From the NCBI RefSeq assembly GCF_001748085.1, contig NZ_BBZK01000004.1, forward strand, positions 496,001-560,000: DNA of 64,000 nt, written 5' to 3'. Of this stretch, positions 53,208-62,264 are shown piece after piece. Within the stretch, counting starts at the first letter, position 1. Every line of letters starts with the position of its first letter. This DNA is from Streptomyces sp. TP-A0874 (GTDB lineage: Bacteria > Actinomycetota > Actinomycetes > Streptomycetales > Streptomycetaceae). The position numbers were made by a program, and so were the translations under genes. Under the pieces are notes generated by a model, which saw nothing but the letters and a program-made list of their open reading frames with translations, did not search any database and had not been told where the DNA came from.

Positions 53208-54169
53208 ACGCGGAGACGAGCACGACGGCCGCCGACGCCGGGGCCACCACCGTGGCGGAGGTGGCCGGTGCCCCGTACCGGCTCTCGCACCTGGAGGCGC
53301 TGGAGTCCGAGGCGGTCCACATCTTCCGGGAGGTCGCCGGGGAGTTCGAGCGGCCGGTGATCCTGTTCTCCGGCGGCAAGGACTCCGTCGTCATGGTGCA
53401 CCTGGCGCTCAAGGCGTTCGCACCGGGGCCGCTGCCGTTCCCTCTGCTCCACGTGGACACCGGCCACAACTTCCCCGAGGTGCTGGAGTACCGGGACCGG
53501 GTCGTGGCCGAACACGGGCTGCGGCTCCACACCGCTTCGGTGCAGGAGTTCATCGACCGCGGCGAGTTGCGGGAGCGGCCCGACGGCACCCGGAACCCCC
53601 TGCAGACCGTGCCGTTGCTGAGCGCCATCGAGAGCAACCGGTTCGACGCGGTCTTCGGCGGCGGTCGGCGCGACGAGGAGAAGGCGCGGGCCAAGGAGCG
53701 GGTGTTCTCACTGCGCGACGAGTTCGGCGGCTGGGACCCCCGCCGCCAGCGCCCCGAGCTGTGGCAGCTCTACAACGGACGGCACGCCCCGGGTGAGCAC
53801 ATCCGGGTCTTCCCGCTCTCCAACTGGACGGAACTGGACGTCTGGCAGTACATCGCCCGGGAGCGGATCGAACTGCCCGGCATCTACTACGCGCACGAGC
53901 GCGAGGTCTTCCACCGTTCCGGCATGTGGTTGGCGCCGGGCGCGTGGGGTGGGCCCAAGGAGGGCGAGCCCGTCGAGCGCCGGCGGGTGCGCTACCGCAC
54001 CGTCGGCGACATGTCCTGCACCGGGGCGGTGGACTCCGACGCCGCCAGCGTGGAAGCCGTGATCGCCGAGATCGCCCGCTCCCGGCTCACCGAACGAGGC
54101 GCCACCCGCGCCGACGACCGGCTCTCCGAGGCCGCCATGGAGGACCGCAAGCGTGAGGGGTACTTCTGA
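53204..54169 (+). CDS. cysD: Sulfate adenylyltransferase subunit 2
   Basis: Catalytic half of ATP sulfurylase; 321 residues. The PP-loop VILFSGGKDSVVMVHLALK, DTGHNFPEVLEYRD, FGGGRRDEEKARAKERVFS and VFPLSNWTELDVWQYI are all conserved. It works as a heterodimer with CysN, whose gene begins one base after its stop. Confidence 0.96.
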   Translation: MNAETSTTAADAGATTVAEVAGAPYRLSHLEALESEAVHIFREVAGEFERPVILFSGGKDSVVMVHLALKAFAPGPLPFPLLHVDTGHNFPEVLEYRDRVVAEHGLRLHTASVQEFIDRGELRERPDGTRNPLQTVPLLSAIESNRFDAVFGGGRRDEEKARAKERVFSLRDEFGGWDPRRQRPELWQLYNGRHAPGEHIRVFPLSNWTELDVWQYIARERIELPGIYYAHEREVFHRSGMWLAPGAWGGPKEGEPVERRRVRYRTVGDMSCTGAVDSDAASVEAVIAEIARSRLTERGATRADDRLSEAAMEDRKREGYF

Positions 54170-54170
54170 G

Positions 54171-55526
54171 ATGGGCGCCACCGCCACGACGCACACCACG
54201 ACCACCCCGCTGCTGCGGTTCGCCACCGCCGGCTCCGTCGACGACGGCAAGTCGACGCTGGTCGGCCGGCTCCTGCACGACTCCAAGTCGGTGCTGGCCG
54301 ACCAGTTGGAGGCGGTGGAGCGCGTCTCCACCGAGCGGGGGCGGTCCGGGCCGGACCTCGCCCTGCTCACCGACGGGCTGCGCGCCGAGCGCGAACAGGG
54401 CATCACCATCGACGTCGCCTACCGGTACTTCGCCACGCCACGCCGGCGCTTCGTCCTGGCCGACACGCCGGGTCATGTCGAGTACACCCGCAACATGGTG
54501 ACCGGCGCCTCCACCGCCGAGTTGACGGTGATCCTCGTCGACGCCCGGAACGGCGTCGTCGACCAGACCAGGCGGCATGCGGCGGTCGCCGCGCTGCTCC
54601 GGGTGCCGCACGTGGTGCTCGCCGTCAACAAGATGGACCTGGTGGACTACGCCGAGCCGGTCTTCGCCCGGATCGCCGCCGGCTTCACCTCCTACGCGGC
54701 CTCGCTGGGCGTGCCGGAGGTCACCGCGGTGCCGATCTCGGCGCTGGCCGGCGACAACGTGGTGACCCCCTCGCCCCACATGGACTGGTACGGGGGTCCG
54801 ACGGTGCTGGAGCACCTGGAGACGGTGCCGCTGGGGGGTGACCCCGGCACGGAACCGGCCCGTTTCCCGGTGCAGTACGTGATCCGGCCGCAGACGGCCG
54901 AGCACCCCGACTACCGCGGCTACGCGGGGCAGATCGCCTCCGGTGTGCTGCGGGTCGGCGAGCGGGTGACCGTGCTGCCCACCGGGCGCACCACCACCGT
55001 CGCCGCGATCGACGTCCTCGGCCGGCCGGCCGACCTCGCCTGGGCCCCGCAGTCCGTCACCGTGCGCCTCACCGACGACCTGGACGTCTCACGCGGCGAT
55101 CTGATCGCCCCGTCGGCCGCGGCGCCGGAGGTCCGCCGCCGTTTCGAGGCAACCGTCTGCCACCTCCACGAGCGCCCGTTGCGGGTCGGGGAACGGGTGC
55201 TGCTCAAGCACACCACACGCACCGTCAAGGCGATCGTGGAAGCCATCCCCTCCCGCCTGGTGCTGGAGAGGGTGGTCCTGCGGCCGACGGACGGTGAGCT
55301 GGCGGCCAACGAGATCGGCCGGGTGCGGCTCCGTACCGCCGAGCCCCTCGCGCTCGACGACTACGCGGACTCCCGCCGGACCGGTTCGTTCCTGCTGCTC
55401 GACCCCGCCGACGGGGCCACGCTCACCGCCGGGATGGCGGGCGCAGCGTTCGCCGACTCCCGGGCCGAGGTGGGCGGGAAGCCGCCGGCGGACAGCGGGG
55501 AGGAGGACACCGGATGGGACTTCTGA
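54171..55526 (+). CDS. cysN: Sulfate adenylyltransferase subunit 1 (GTPase)
   Basis: Elongation-factor-like GTPase that drives APS formation by CysD; 451 residues. G1 is GSVDDGKSTLVGRLL, G2 lies in GITIDVAYRYF, G3 is DTPGHVEYTRNM and G4 is NKMDLVD, followed by beta-barrel domains 2 and 3. There is no C-terminal CysC fusion, fitting the separate cysC gene. It overlaps the transporter lipoprotein gene by 13 bp. Confidence 0.96.
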   Translation: MGATATTHTTTTPLLRFATAGSVDDGKSTLVGRLLHDSKSVLADQLEAVERVSTERGRSGPDLALLTDGLRAEREQGITIDVAYRYFATPRRRFVLADTPGHVEYTRNMVTGASTAELTVILVDARNGVVDQTRRHAAVAALLRVPHVVLAVNKMDLVDYAEPVFARIAAGFTSYAASLGVPEVTAVPISALAGDNVVTPSPHMDWYGGPTVLEHLETVPLGGDPGTEPARFPVQYVIRPQTAEHPDYRGYAGQIASGVLRVGERVTVLPTGRTTTVAAIDVLGRPADLAWAPQSVTVRLTDDLDVSRGDLIAPSAAAPEVRRRFEATVCHLHERPLRVGERVLLKHTTRTVKAIVEAIPSRLVLERVVLRPTDGELAANEIGRVRLRTAEPLALDDYADSRRTGSFLLLDPADGATLTAGMAGAAFADSRAEVGGKPPADSGEEDTGWDF

Positions 55527-56671
55527 CCGGGCTCCGACAGCCCTTCTCGAGGCGTTCCCGAGCCGTGCTGGCGCTGCTGGCGCTGGCTCCGGTGGCGCTT
55601 GCCCTGGCCGACTGCGGCTACGGCTCCAAGGCCGAACCGGACGGCGCGGCCGGCGTGGTGGCCGACGGGCCGAGGACGGACGGTCTCGAGCAGGTGCGGA
55701 TCGGCTACTTCGGCAACCTGACGCACGCCACGGCGCTCGTCGGCGACGAGAAGGGGATGTTCCAGCGGGAGCTGGGCGGCACCGAGGTCTCCCGGCAGAT
55801 CTTCAACGCCGGGCCGTCCCTGGTGGAGGCGCTCAACGCGGGCTCCATCGACATCGGCTGGGTCGGGCCCTCCCCCGCCGTCAACAGCTACACGCAGTCC
55901 GAGGGCAGGAACCTGAGGATCGTCTCGGGCTCGGCCTCCGGCGGGGTCTCCCTCGTCGTCGACCCCCGGCGCGTCCCGGGCGTCGAGGAGCTCCGGGGCA
56001 AGCGGATCGCCACCCCGCAGCTCGGCAACACCCAGGACGTGGCGCTGCTGCACTACCTCTCCGAGAAGGGCTTCGAGGTCGATCCGACCACCGGCCGCGG
56101 CGAGGTGACCGTGGTCCGGGTGGACAACAAGGAGACCCCCACGCTGTTCCGGCAGGGACGGTTGGACGGCGCCTGGGTGCCGGAGCCGACCGCCTCGCAG
56201 CTCGTCGCGGCGGGCGGGAAGGTCCTGATCGACGAGCGGGACCTGTGGTCGGACGGCGAGTTCGTCATCACCAACGTGGTCGTCTCCCAGAAGTTCCTCC
56301 GGGAGCACCCGCGGGCGGTGGAGGCCGTGCTCCGCGGTTCGGTGCGGACCAACGCCTGGATCGAAAGCCACCCGGCGGAGGCGAAACAGGTCGTCAACCG
56401 GGCCCTGCGGAGGCAGGCGGGCGGTCAGTTGCCCAAGGAGCTGCTGGATTCGGCCTTCCGCGGAATCGAGGTGAGCGACGACCCGCTCGCGAGCACCCTT
56501 GAGCAGCAGGCCGAACACGGGCAGCGGGCGGGACTGCTCGACCGGGTCCTGATCGACGGGATCTACGACCTCCGGCTGCTCAACAAGGTGCTCCGGGAGG
56601 AAGGCCAGCCTGCCGTCTCGGATGCGGGGCTGGGGATCGGCGCCGCGGAGGGCGGGGGTGGGCGGCGATGA
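55514..56671 (+). CDS. ssuA: Sulfonate/taurine-type ABC transporter substrate-binding lipoprotein
   Basis: Periplasmic-binding-protein homologue of 385 residues, secreted and presumably lipid-anchored. Landmarks: QVRIGYFGNLTHATALVGDE, FNAGPSLVEALNAGSIDIGWVG and IATPQLGNTQDVALL, typical of SsuA/TauA-like proteins found behind cysN in actinobacteria. The lipobox reads LALADC: the residue before Cys is Asp, not the usual Gly/Ala/Ser, so processing may be impaired. GGAGGAG precedes the ATG. Substrate unproven: sulfonate or sulfate ester most likely. Confidence 0.9.
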   Translation: MGLLTGLRQPFSRRSRAVLALLALAPVALALADCGYGSKAEPDGAAGVVADGPRTDGLEQVRIGYFGNLTHATALVGDEKGMFQRELGGTEVSRQIFNAGPSLVEALNAGSIDIGWVGPSPAVNSYTQSEGRNLRIVSGSASGGVSLVVDPRRVPGVEELRGKRIATPQLGNTQDVALLHYLSEKGFEVDPTTGRGEVTVVRVDNKETPTLFRQGRLDGAWVPEPTASQLVAAGGKVLIDERDLWSDGEFVITNVVVSQKFLREHPRAVEAVLRGSVRTNAWIESHPAEAKQVVNRALRRQAGGQLPKELLDSAFRGIEVSDDPLASTLEQQAEHGQRAGLLDRVLIDGIYDLRLLNKVLREEGQPAVSDAGLGIGAAEGGGGRR

Positions 56672-57444
56672 CGGCCGGCTCGACCACCGCGCCGCCCGCC
56701 CCGGCCGTACGGCTGTCGCACGTGTCGAAGTCCTTCGGTCCGGACGGCGACCGTCAGCAGGTTCTGGAGGACATCGGCCTGGAGGTGGCCCCGGGCGAGT
56801 TCGTGTGCCTGCTGGGGGCGTCCGGGTGCGGTAAGTCGACCCTGCTGAGTCTGGTCGCCGGACTGGAGCGACCGACCTCCGGCGACATCGAGGTGCCCGG
56901 TGGGCGGCCGGCGCTGATGTTCCAGGAGCACGCCCTGTTTCCCTGGCTGACCGCCGGGAAGAACGTCGAACTGGCCCTGCGGCTGCGCGGGGTGGCGGGC
57001 TCCGAGCGACGCTCCGAGGCCGAACGGCTGCTGGAGCTGGTACGGCTCGGGGGTGCTCACGGCAGCCGGGTGCACGAACTCTCCGGCGGTATGCGGCAGC
57101 GCGTGGCACTCGCCCGGGCGCTGGCGCAGGACAGCCGGCTGCTGCTGATGGACGAGCCGTTCGCGGCGCTCGACGCCATCACCCGCGACGTCCTGCACGA
57201 GGAGCTGATCCGCATCTGGGCGGAGACCCGGCTCTCGGTGCTCTTCGTCACCCACAACGTCCGCGAGGCGGTGCGGCTGGGCGGGCGGGTGGTACTGCTC
57301 TCCTCCCGCCCGGGCCGGGTCGCCCGGGAGTGGCGGGTGGACATCCCCCATCCGCGCCGAATCGAGTCCGCGGAGGTCGCCAGGGTCTCTCTGGAGATCA
57401 CCGAACAGTTGCGAGGGGAGATCCGCAGACATGGCCGGCACTGA
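56668..57444 (+). CDS. ssuB: Sulfonate-type ABC transporter ATP-binding protein
   Basis: A 258-residue ATPase with Walker A GASGCGKSTL, Q-loop in MFQEHALFPWL, signature LSGGMRQRVALARAL, Walker B LLLMDEPFAALD and switch FVTHNVREAV, typical of the nitrate/sulfonate/taurine subfamily. Start overlaps the ssuA stop (ATGA). Works with the adjacent lipoprotein and permease. Confidence 0.94.
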   Translation: MTAGSTTAPPAPAVRLSHVSKSFGPDGDRQQVLEDIGLEVAPGEFVCLLGASGCGKSTLLSLVAGLERPTSGDIEVPGGRPALMFQEHALFPWLTAGKNVELALRLRGVAGSERRSEAERLLELVRLGGAHGSRVHELSGGMRQRVALARALAQDSRLLLMDEPFAALDAITRDVLHEELIRIWAETRLSVLFVTHNVREAVRLGGRVVLLSSRPGRVAREWRVDIPHPRRIESAEVARVSLEITEQLRGEIRRHGRH

Positions 57445-58357
57445 CCTCTCGGATCTCCGGCCCCCGGGGAGCGCCGCCCCGTCCGGGCCGGAGGCCGACT
57501 CCGACCTGGCGAGTCTGGAGGCGGGGCTGGACGCCCTCGACCTCCGCGCCCCCGAGCGGAGTCCGATCGGCAGGGCGCTGGCCGGCAAGGTGGTGCCGCC
57601 GGTCGCAGCCGTCACCATCGTGCTGGCGGCCTGGCAGCTCGCCTACGTGCTGGAGCTCCGCGAGCCCTACCAACTCCCCGCTCCGGCGGAGGTGTGGGGC
57701 GCCCTCACCGAGCAGTGGTACCAGGGCACGATCCTCGACACCGTGTGGAACAGCGTCTCGCGCGGGGCGATCGGCTTCGCCCTCTCGGTGGCCATCGGCA
57801 CGCCCCTCGGCCTGCTGGTCGCCCGCGTGCGGCCGGTCCGGGCCGCGATCGGCCCGGTCCTCTCCGGTCTCCAGTCGCTGCCCTCGGTCGCCTGGGTGCC
57901 GGCGGCCATCATCTGGTTCGGCCTGACCGACGCCATGCTGTACGCGGTGGTGCTGCTCGGCGCGGTGCCGTCGATCGCCAACGGGCTGGTCGCCGGCGTC
58001 AACCAGGTTCCCCCGCTCCACCTGCGGGCCGGGCGGGTGCTGGGCGCCACCGGGCTGCGCGGTGTCCGGCACGTCCTGCTGCCCGCCGCGCTGCCCGGCT
58101 ACTTCGCGGGGCTCAAACAGGGCTGGGCCTTCTCCTGGCGCTCCCTCATGGCCGCCGAACTCATCGCCCGCTCACCGGAGCTGGGTTCGGGGCTGGGGCA
58201 GCTGTTGGAGACCGGCCGGGTCTACCAGGACATGTCGCTCGTCCTGGCGGCGGTCCTGCTCATCCTGCTCGTCGGCATCGGGGTGGAGCTGCTGGTCTTC
58301 AGCCCGCTGGAGCGCCGGATCCTGCGGGTCCGCGGCCTCCTCGGGAGGGCGCGTTGA
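57431..58357 (+). CDS. ssuC: Sulfonate-type ABC transporter permease
   Basis: Membrane subunit of the importer, 308 residues. After a 50-residue cytoplasmic leader it has about six helices; the EAA loop appears as RAGRVLGATGLRGVRHVLLPAALPG. It overlaps ssuB by 14 bp and its stop overlaps the chelatase start (TTGA). Confidence 0.94.
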   Translation: MAGTDLSDLRPPGSAAPSGPEADSDLASLEAGLDALDLRAPERSPIGRALAGKVVPPVAAVTIVLAAWQLAYVLELREPYQLPAPAEVWGALTEQWYQGTILDTVWNSVSRGAIGFALSVAIGTPLGLLVARVRPVRAAIGPVLSGLQSLPSVAWVPAAIIWFGLTDAMLYAVVLLGAVPSIANGLVAGVNQVPPLHLRAGRVLGATGLRGVRHVLLPAALPGYFAGLKQGWAFSWRSLMAAELIARSPELGSGLGQLLETGRVYQDMSLVLAAVLLILLVGIGVELLVFSPLERRILRVRGLLGRAR

Positions 58358-59223
58358 GTGCCCTCCGGCCCGGCCGCCCCCTCGCCACCCGGCTGACGCC
58401 CGGGTCCACGCCCCTCGCTAGGCCCTCGGCCCAGCGCTCCCCCGACCGGCGCGGAACGGAAGAGAGTGCCTCCGCCCCCACCCTGCTGATCGTCGCGCAC
58501 GGCAGCCGCGACCCACGCCATCCGGCGACCGTGGCCGCGCTCACCGAAAGGGTGCGGAAGCTGCGCCCGGGGCTCCGCGTGGAGGCGGGTTTCCTGGACT
58601 TCTGCGCGCCGAGCGTGCCCCGGCTGCTGGACCGGCTCGCGGCCGACGCGGTCGGGCGGGTGGTCGCCGTCCCGCTGCTGCTGACCCGGGCCTTCCACGC
58701 CACCGTCGACGTCCCGGCGGCGCTGGCTGATGCCCGGCGCCGGCTGCCCCGGCTGACGATCGACCAGGCCGAGGTGCTCGGCCCCTCGCCCCTGCTACTC
58801 AGCGCCCTCGACCACCGGCTGGCCCAGGCGGGGGTGCGGCCCGGCGACCGCGGCGGCACCGGAGTGGTGCTGGCGGCGGCGGGCTCCTCAGACCCGGAGG
58901 CGATCGCGGTGATCGCTGAAATCGCGCGGGAGTGGCGGCGTACCGGCTGGTACGCCGTGCGGCCCGCGTTCGCCTCCGGCCCTCGTCCGCGGACGGCGGA
59001 GGTGGTGCGGCGGCTGCGCGCCGAGGGTGCACGCCAGGTCGCCGTCGCACCGTACGTGATCGCTCCCGGCCGGTTGCCCGACCGGATCGCCGCCGGGGCG
59101 CGGGCCGGGGAGGCCGATGTCCTCGCCGAGGTCCTCGGTGCGCGCCCGGAGTTGGCACGGCTGCTCCTGGACCGGTACGACACCGCGCTGCGCCCGGACC
59201 GGCCCTCGGTGTTGAGCGCCTGA
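58354..59223 (+). CDS. Sirohydrochlorin ferrochelatase (CbiX/SirB-like)
   Basis: Inserts iron into sirohydrochlorin to make sirohaem, the cofactor of the sulfite reductase that heads this operon. Two CbiX halves: PTLLIVAHGSRDPRHPATVAAL (metal-binding His) with VAVPLLLTRAFHATVDVPAAL, then VVLAAAGSSDPEAIAVIAEIA with VAVAPYVIAPGRLPDRIAAGA. The TTG at 58354 has GGAGG five bases upstream and gives 289 residues. Last gene of the operon; a hairpin follows. Confidence 0.9.
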   Translation: MSALRPGRPLATRLTPGSTPLARPSAQRSPDRRGTEESASAPTLLIVAHGSRDPRHPATVAALTERVRKLRPGLRVEAGFLDFCAPSVPRLLDRLAADAVGRVVAVPLLLTRAFHATVDVPAALADARRRLPRLTIDQAEVLGPSPLLLSALDHRLAQAGVRPGDRGGTGVVLAAAGSSDPEAIAVIAEIAREWRRTGWYAVRPAFASGPRPRTAEVVRRLRAEGARQVAVAPYVIAPGRLPDRIAAGARAGEADVLAEVLGARPELARLLLDRYDTALRPDRPSVLSA

Positions 59224-59252
59224 CGGGCGCCCGGGCGGGGCTCACAACGCGA

Positions 59253-59291
59253 ACCGGCCGCCGTACCCGTGGGGGCGGTACGGCGGCCGGT
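59253..59291. terminator. Bidirectional hairpin between the chelatase and the subtilase
   Basis: A perfect 15-bp stem (59253-59267 with 59277-59291) and 9-base loop lie between convergent genes. Confidence 0.75.
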
Positions 59292-59331
59292 CAGTTCTAC
59301 CCGCTGCCCGGCCCGGTGCCGGGAGGAGGGT

Positions 59332-60543
59332 TTACTCCACGACCCTCAGCAGCTTGTTCGGGGTACCCGAGGTGGGGTTGCTGATGGCGTCCTCGGTGGC
59401 CCCGTCGGTCAGCGCCGTGGCCACCTCCTCCGGAGTGGCGTCCTCGTGGCCGCCGAGGTAGACGGCGGCGGCACCCACGACGTGCGGGGTGGCCATCGAG
59501 GTCCCCGAGATCGTGTTGGTGGCGCTGTCGCTGTCGTTCCAGGTGGAGGTGATGTCCGTACCCGGCGCGTAGATGTCCACGATCTCGCCGTAGTTGGAGT
59601 ACGAGGCCTGCTCGTCGGCGTCGGTGCTGGCGGCGACGGTGATCGCCTCCTCCACGCGCGCCGGCGAACTGCCCGAGGCGTCGCTGGACTCGTTGCCCGC
59701 GGCCACGCCGAAGGTGACACCGGACTCGATCGCCTTCTGCACGGCGGCGTCGAGGGCCTCGTCGGCGCCGCCGCCGAGGCTCATGTTGGCGACCGAGGGG
59801 CCCTCGTGGTTCTCGGTGACCCAGTCGATGCCCGCGACGACCTGCTCGGTGGTGCCGGAGCCCTGGTCGTTCAGGACGCGCACCGCCACGATGTCGGCCT
59901 TCTTGGCGACGCCGTGCGAGGCGCCGGCGATGGTGCCGGCCACGTGGGTGCCGTGACCGTTGCCGTCCTCGGCGCTCTCGTCGTCGTCGACGGCGTCGTA
60001 GCCGTACTCGGCCCGACCCTCGAAGTCCTCGTGGCTGATACGGACCCCGGTGTCGATGACGTAGGCGGTGACGCCCTCACCCGCGCTGTCCGGGTAGGTG
60101 TAGGCCTGGTCACCGGCGGTCTCGGCCTGGTCGATGCGGTCCAGGCCCCAGGACGGCGGGTTGTCCTGGGTCTCGGCGATGGTGAAGGTCTTGTTCTGCA
60201 CGACCTTCGCGACGGCCGGGTCGGCGGCCAGCTTCTTGGCCTCCGCCTCGGTCAGCCCGTTGGCCGAGAAGGCGTTGATGGAGGAGTAGTTCCGGCGGAG
60301 CTTGCCGCCGTACTCCTTGGCCAGGTCCTTCTTGTCCGCGACCTTGACGCTCTTGACGTCGTCGTCCATCAGGACGATGTAGCTGCCGGCGATGGCGGTC
60401 TCGGCGTCGGCGCCGTAGACCTTTCCTTCCGGAGCGGACGCGGCATTGGCCGGCATGGCGAGGAACGCACCGCCGGTGACGGCCGCCGCAGCGGTTATCG
60501 CCACGATGAGACGACGCTTGCCATGACGCTGGTGGTCAGCCAT
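59332..60543 (-). CDS. Secreted subtilisin-family serine protease with inhibitor I9 prodomain
   Basis: A 403-residue zymogen. Signal peptide (residues 1-34, KRRLIVAITAAAAVTGGAFL ... PANA), I9-type prodomain (about 50-125), then the S8 domain with Asp164 (YVIDTGV), His197 (GNGHGTHVAG), Asn284 (AAGN) and Ser349 (GTSMATPH). It resembles proteinase K-like S8A enzymes of streptomycetes. A 10-bp palindrome AAAGCGCTTT stands 36 bases upstream of the start and may be a LacI-type operator. Confidence 0.95.
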   Translation of the reverse strand: MADHQRHGKRRLIVAITAAAAVTGGAFLAMPANAASAPEGKVYGADAETAIAGSYIVLMDDDVKSVKVADKKDLAKEYGGKLRRNYSSINAFSANGLTEAEAKKLAADPAVAKVVQNKTFTIAETQDNPPSWGLDRIDQAETAGDQAYTYPDSAGEGVTAYVIDTGVRISHEDFEGRAEYGYDAVDDDESAEDGNGHGTHVAGTIAGASHGVAKKADIVAVRVLNDQGSGTTEQVVAGIDWVTENHEGPSVANMSLGGGADEALDAAVQKAIESGVTFGVAAGNESSDASGSSPARVEEAITVAASTDADEQASYSNYGEIVDIYAPGTDITSTWNDSDSATNTISGTSMATPHVVGAAAVYLGGHEDATPEEVATALTDGATEDAISNPTSGTPNKLLRVVE

Positions 60544-60578
60544 AAAAGGCTTCTCCCTGCTGTGTGTTGTGGGGGGTC

Positions 60579-60588
60579 AAAGCGCTTT
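60579..60588. promoter_or_regulatory. Palindrome upstream of the subtilase gene
   Basis: AAAGCGCTTT, a perfect 10-bp palindrome with the central AGCGCT common to LacI-family operators, in the 5 prime region of the protease gene. Confidence 0.35.
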
Positions 60589-60731
60589 CGCGCACCCGGG
60601 GAAGCCAGCAAGCTACCCTGGGGTAACTCAAAACCCTGACTCATTGACGGGCGCATTTCAACGCTGACTCGCATGTGTGACGCACACAACATTCAGCCCG
60701 ACCGCCACCGGACACCGCCCCGGGACATGAG

Positions 60732-60761
60732 ACGGCCCCTGCCCGATCGGACAGGGGCCGT
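60732..60761 (-). terminator. Hairpin after the CDP-alcohol phosphatidyltransferase gene
   Basis: ACGGCCCCTG (60732-60741) pairs perfectly with CAGGGGCCGT (60752-60761); inner CC/GG pairs continue around a GATC loop. It lies 17 bases past the stop. Confidence 0.75.
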
Positions 60762-60778
60762 TGGGAGGAGACGGTGCC

Positions 60779-61816
60779 TCAGGCGGCTGACCTGGTCGCG
60801 GTGGAGTTCGTCGGGTGGGCCTCGCCCGCGGCGTCGGAGGCCGCAGCGTCCGGAGAACTCACCGAGCCGGCCAGGGCGTCGAAGGAGTCGATGGTCCGAG
60901 TGAAGTCACGGGTTGAGAGCAGCAGCTTGTAGATGATGGCGAGCTCGAACAGGAGCAGCAGGCTCCCCGCCGCCACGGTGACCCCGGCGATGGCGCCGAC
61001 CGCTGGACCGATGATGAAGACGGCCATCTGGAATTCTATGCCGCTGACCAGGTGGGTGCGTATCCGGTGACGGAGCAGGAGGTCGCGGAACCGGCCGTAC
61101 CAGGGGAAGCGGTGCTTGAACTCCTGGTGCAGGTCGACGACGGCCGCCGGCTTGTTCTCGGACCGCTCGCCGCCCTCGGCGGAACTCTCCGCGTCGTTCG
61201 CCGTCCGGTGCTCACTCTCCGGGTCGGCCTCCGGGTTCTTCCGGAGCAGGTCCTCCATGAAGGCGAGTTCCTGCTCGTCCTGGGCGTTCATCGCCGCCCG
61301 GGCCCGGGCCTTGATCTGCTTGCGCATACCGTGCCGGATCTTGAAGATCTGCAGCGCGTCGACGTAGCGCAGCATGTCCAGGAAGACGACGGCCAGCGCC
61401 AGCCAGATGTAGAGGGCCTGGCCGGTACGGGAGTACTGGCCGCCCATCAACGCGATCGCGCAGAACAGCACCCGGACCCGGTCGAAGACGTAGTCGAGCC
61501 AGGAACCGAAGACGGTGCCGGTACCGGTCAGCCGGGCCAGCTTGCCGTCCATGCAGTCCAGGATGAAGCTCAGGTGGTAGAGCCCGGCCCCAAGCAGCAG
61601 CCAGCCCCAGCTCCCGACCGCGAAACAGCCGGCGGCACCCAGCCCGAGGAAGAGCGCCAGCCAGGTGATCTGGTTGGGAGTGACACGAGTCCACCTAGCG
61701 GTCAACCTGACCAGCGGTGTGGCGACCGGATCCACCAGCAGCACGGTCCACCAGGCGTCACGCTTCTTCTCAGTGGCCAGGCGAACCTCGGCAAGCGGTG
61801 GGATCTCTCGGGGCAT
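60779..61816 (-). CDS. CDP-alcohol phosphatidyltransferase
   Basis: Membrane phospholipid synthase of 345 residues. The invariant motif DGx2ARx8Gx3Dx3D is complete: Asp90-Gly91, Ala94-Arg95, Gly104, Asp108 and Asp112 (within DCMDGKLARL and GSWLDYVFDR). About six helices; a charged cytoplasmic insertion of about 70 residues (KNPEADPESEHRTANDAESS) separates the helical halves. Substrates cannot be told; phosphatidylinositol-phosphate-type or inositol-1-phosphate transfers are known in actinobacteria. A promoter-like TTGACT/TAGGAC pair lies just upstream. Confidence 0.9.
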   Translation of the reverse strand: MPREIPPLAEVRLATEKKRDAWWTVLLVDPVATPLVRLTARWTRVTPNQITWLALFLGLGAAGCFAVGSWGWLLLGAGLYHLSFILDCMDGKLARLTGTGTVFGSWLDYVFDRVRVLFCAIALMGGQYSRTGQALYIWLALAVVFLDMLRYVDALQIFKIRHGMRKQIKARARAAMNAQDEQELAFMEDLLRKNPEADPESEHRTANDAESSAEGGERSENKPAAVVDLHQEFKHRFPWYGRFRDLLLRHRIRTHLVSGIEFQMAVFIIGPAVGAIAGVTVAAGSLLLLFELAIIYKLLLSTRDFTRTIDSFDALAGSVSSPDAAASDAAGEAHPTNSTATRSAA

Positions 61817-61850
61817 GAGCAAGTCCTAAAACGTATTAGTGGGGAGTCAA
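61817..61850 (-). promoter_or_regulatory. Promoter of the CDP-alcohol phosphatidyltransferase gene
   Basis: On the minus strand TTGACT (61850-61845), 16 bases and TAGGAC (61828-61823), then six bases to the ATG at 61816. The spacing predicts a leaderless or very short-leader mRNA, although AGGA could also serve as a ribosome-binding site. GGAGT-CA-ACTCC overlaps the -35 box. Confidence 0.45.
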
Positions 61851-62118
61851 CTCCACGTTAAGAAGGCCTTCACGAAGAGACAAGGCGCGGCGGGTACAAC
61901 CTTTTACCCGCAGTAGCAGTCAGCCTATTCATCGGTGTCAGTGGCACTGCCAGCTCTGCACCGCGTTCTCTTTCCGGTCTGCGGGATATCCCTGTCCATG
62001 GCGCGCCGGCGACCGGCGCCGACGGGAACACGCCGGGAAGCGGCTGCGAGCGCCCCTCCGCCCGATCGCCCCCGCCCGTCACCCGCCCCGGTCCGCCGCT
62101 GCCCGGCCCTGAGGGTTG

Positions 62119-62264
62119 CCCCTAGTCCCCGGTGGATCAGCGCACGGCGTCAGATGCGGTGCAGCGCAAGGCGGAGGAACATCCAGATACTGGGCGTATG
62201 GGGATGTTCCGACAACGCGGCGAGGTGCCGCAGCTGACGCCGTGCGCCCACCGGGGACTACGGG
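62119..62264. repeat. Long imperfect palindromic intergenic element, copy 2
   Basis: The ends TAGTCCCCGGTGG (62123-62135) and CCACCGGGGACTA (62248-62260) are perfectly complementary, followed inward by GCGCACGGCGTCA and TGACGCCGTGCGC, also perfect, then an interrupted stem (GGAACATCC/GGATGTTCC) and a loop around 62195. The core aligns to 28624-28688 without gaps. Located upstream of the phosphotransferase gene. Confidence 0.75.
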
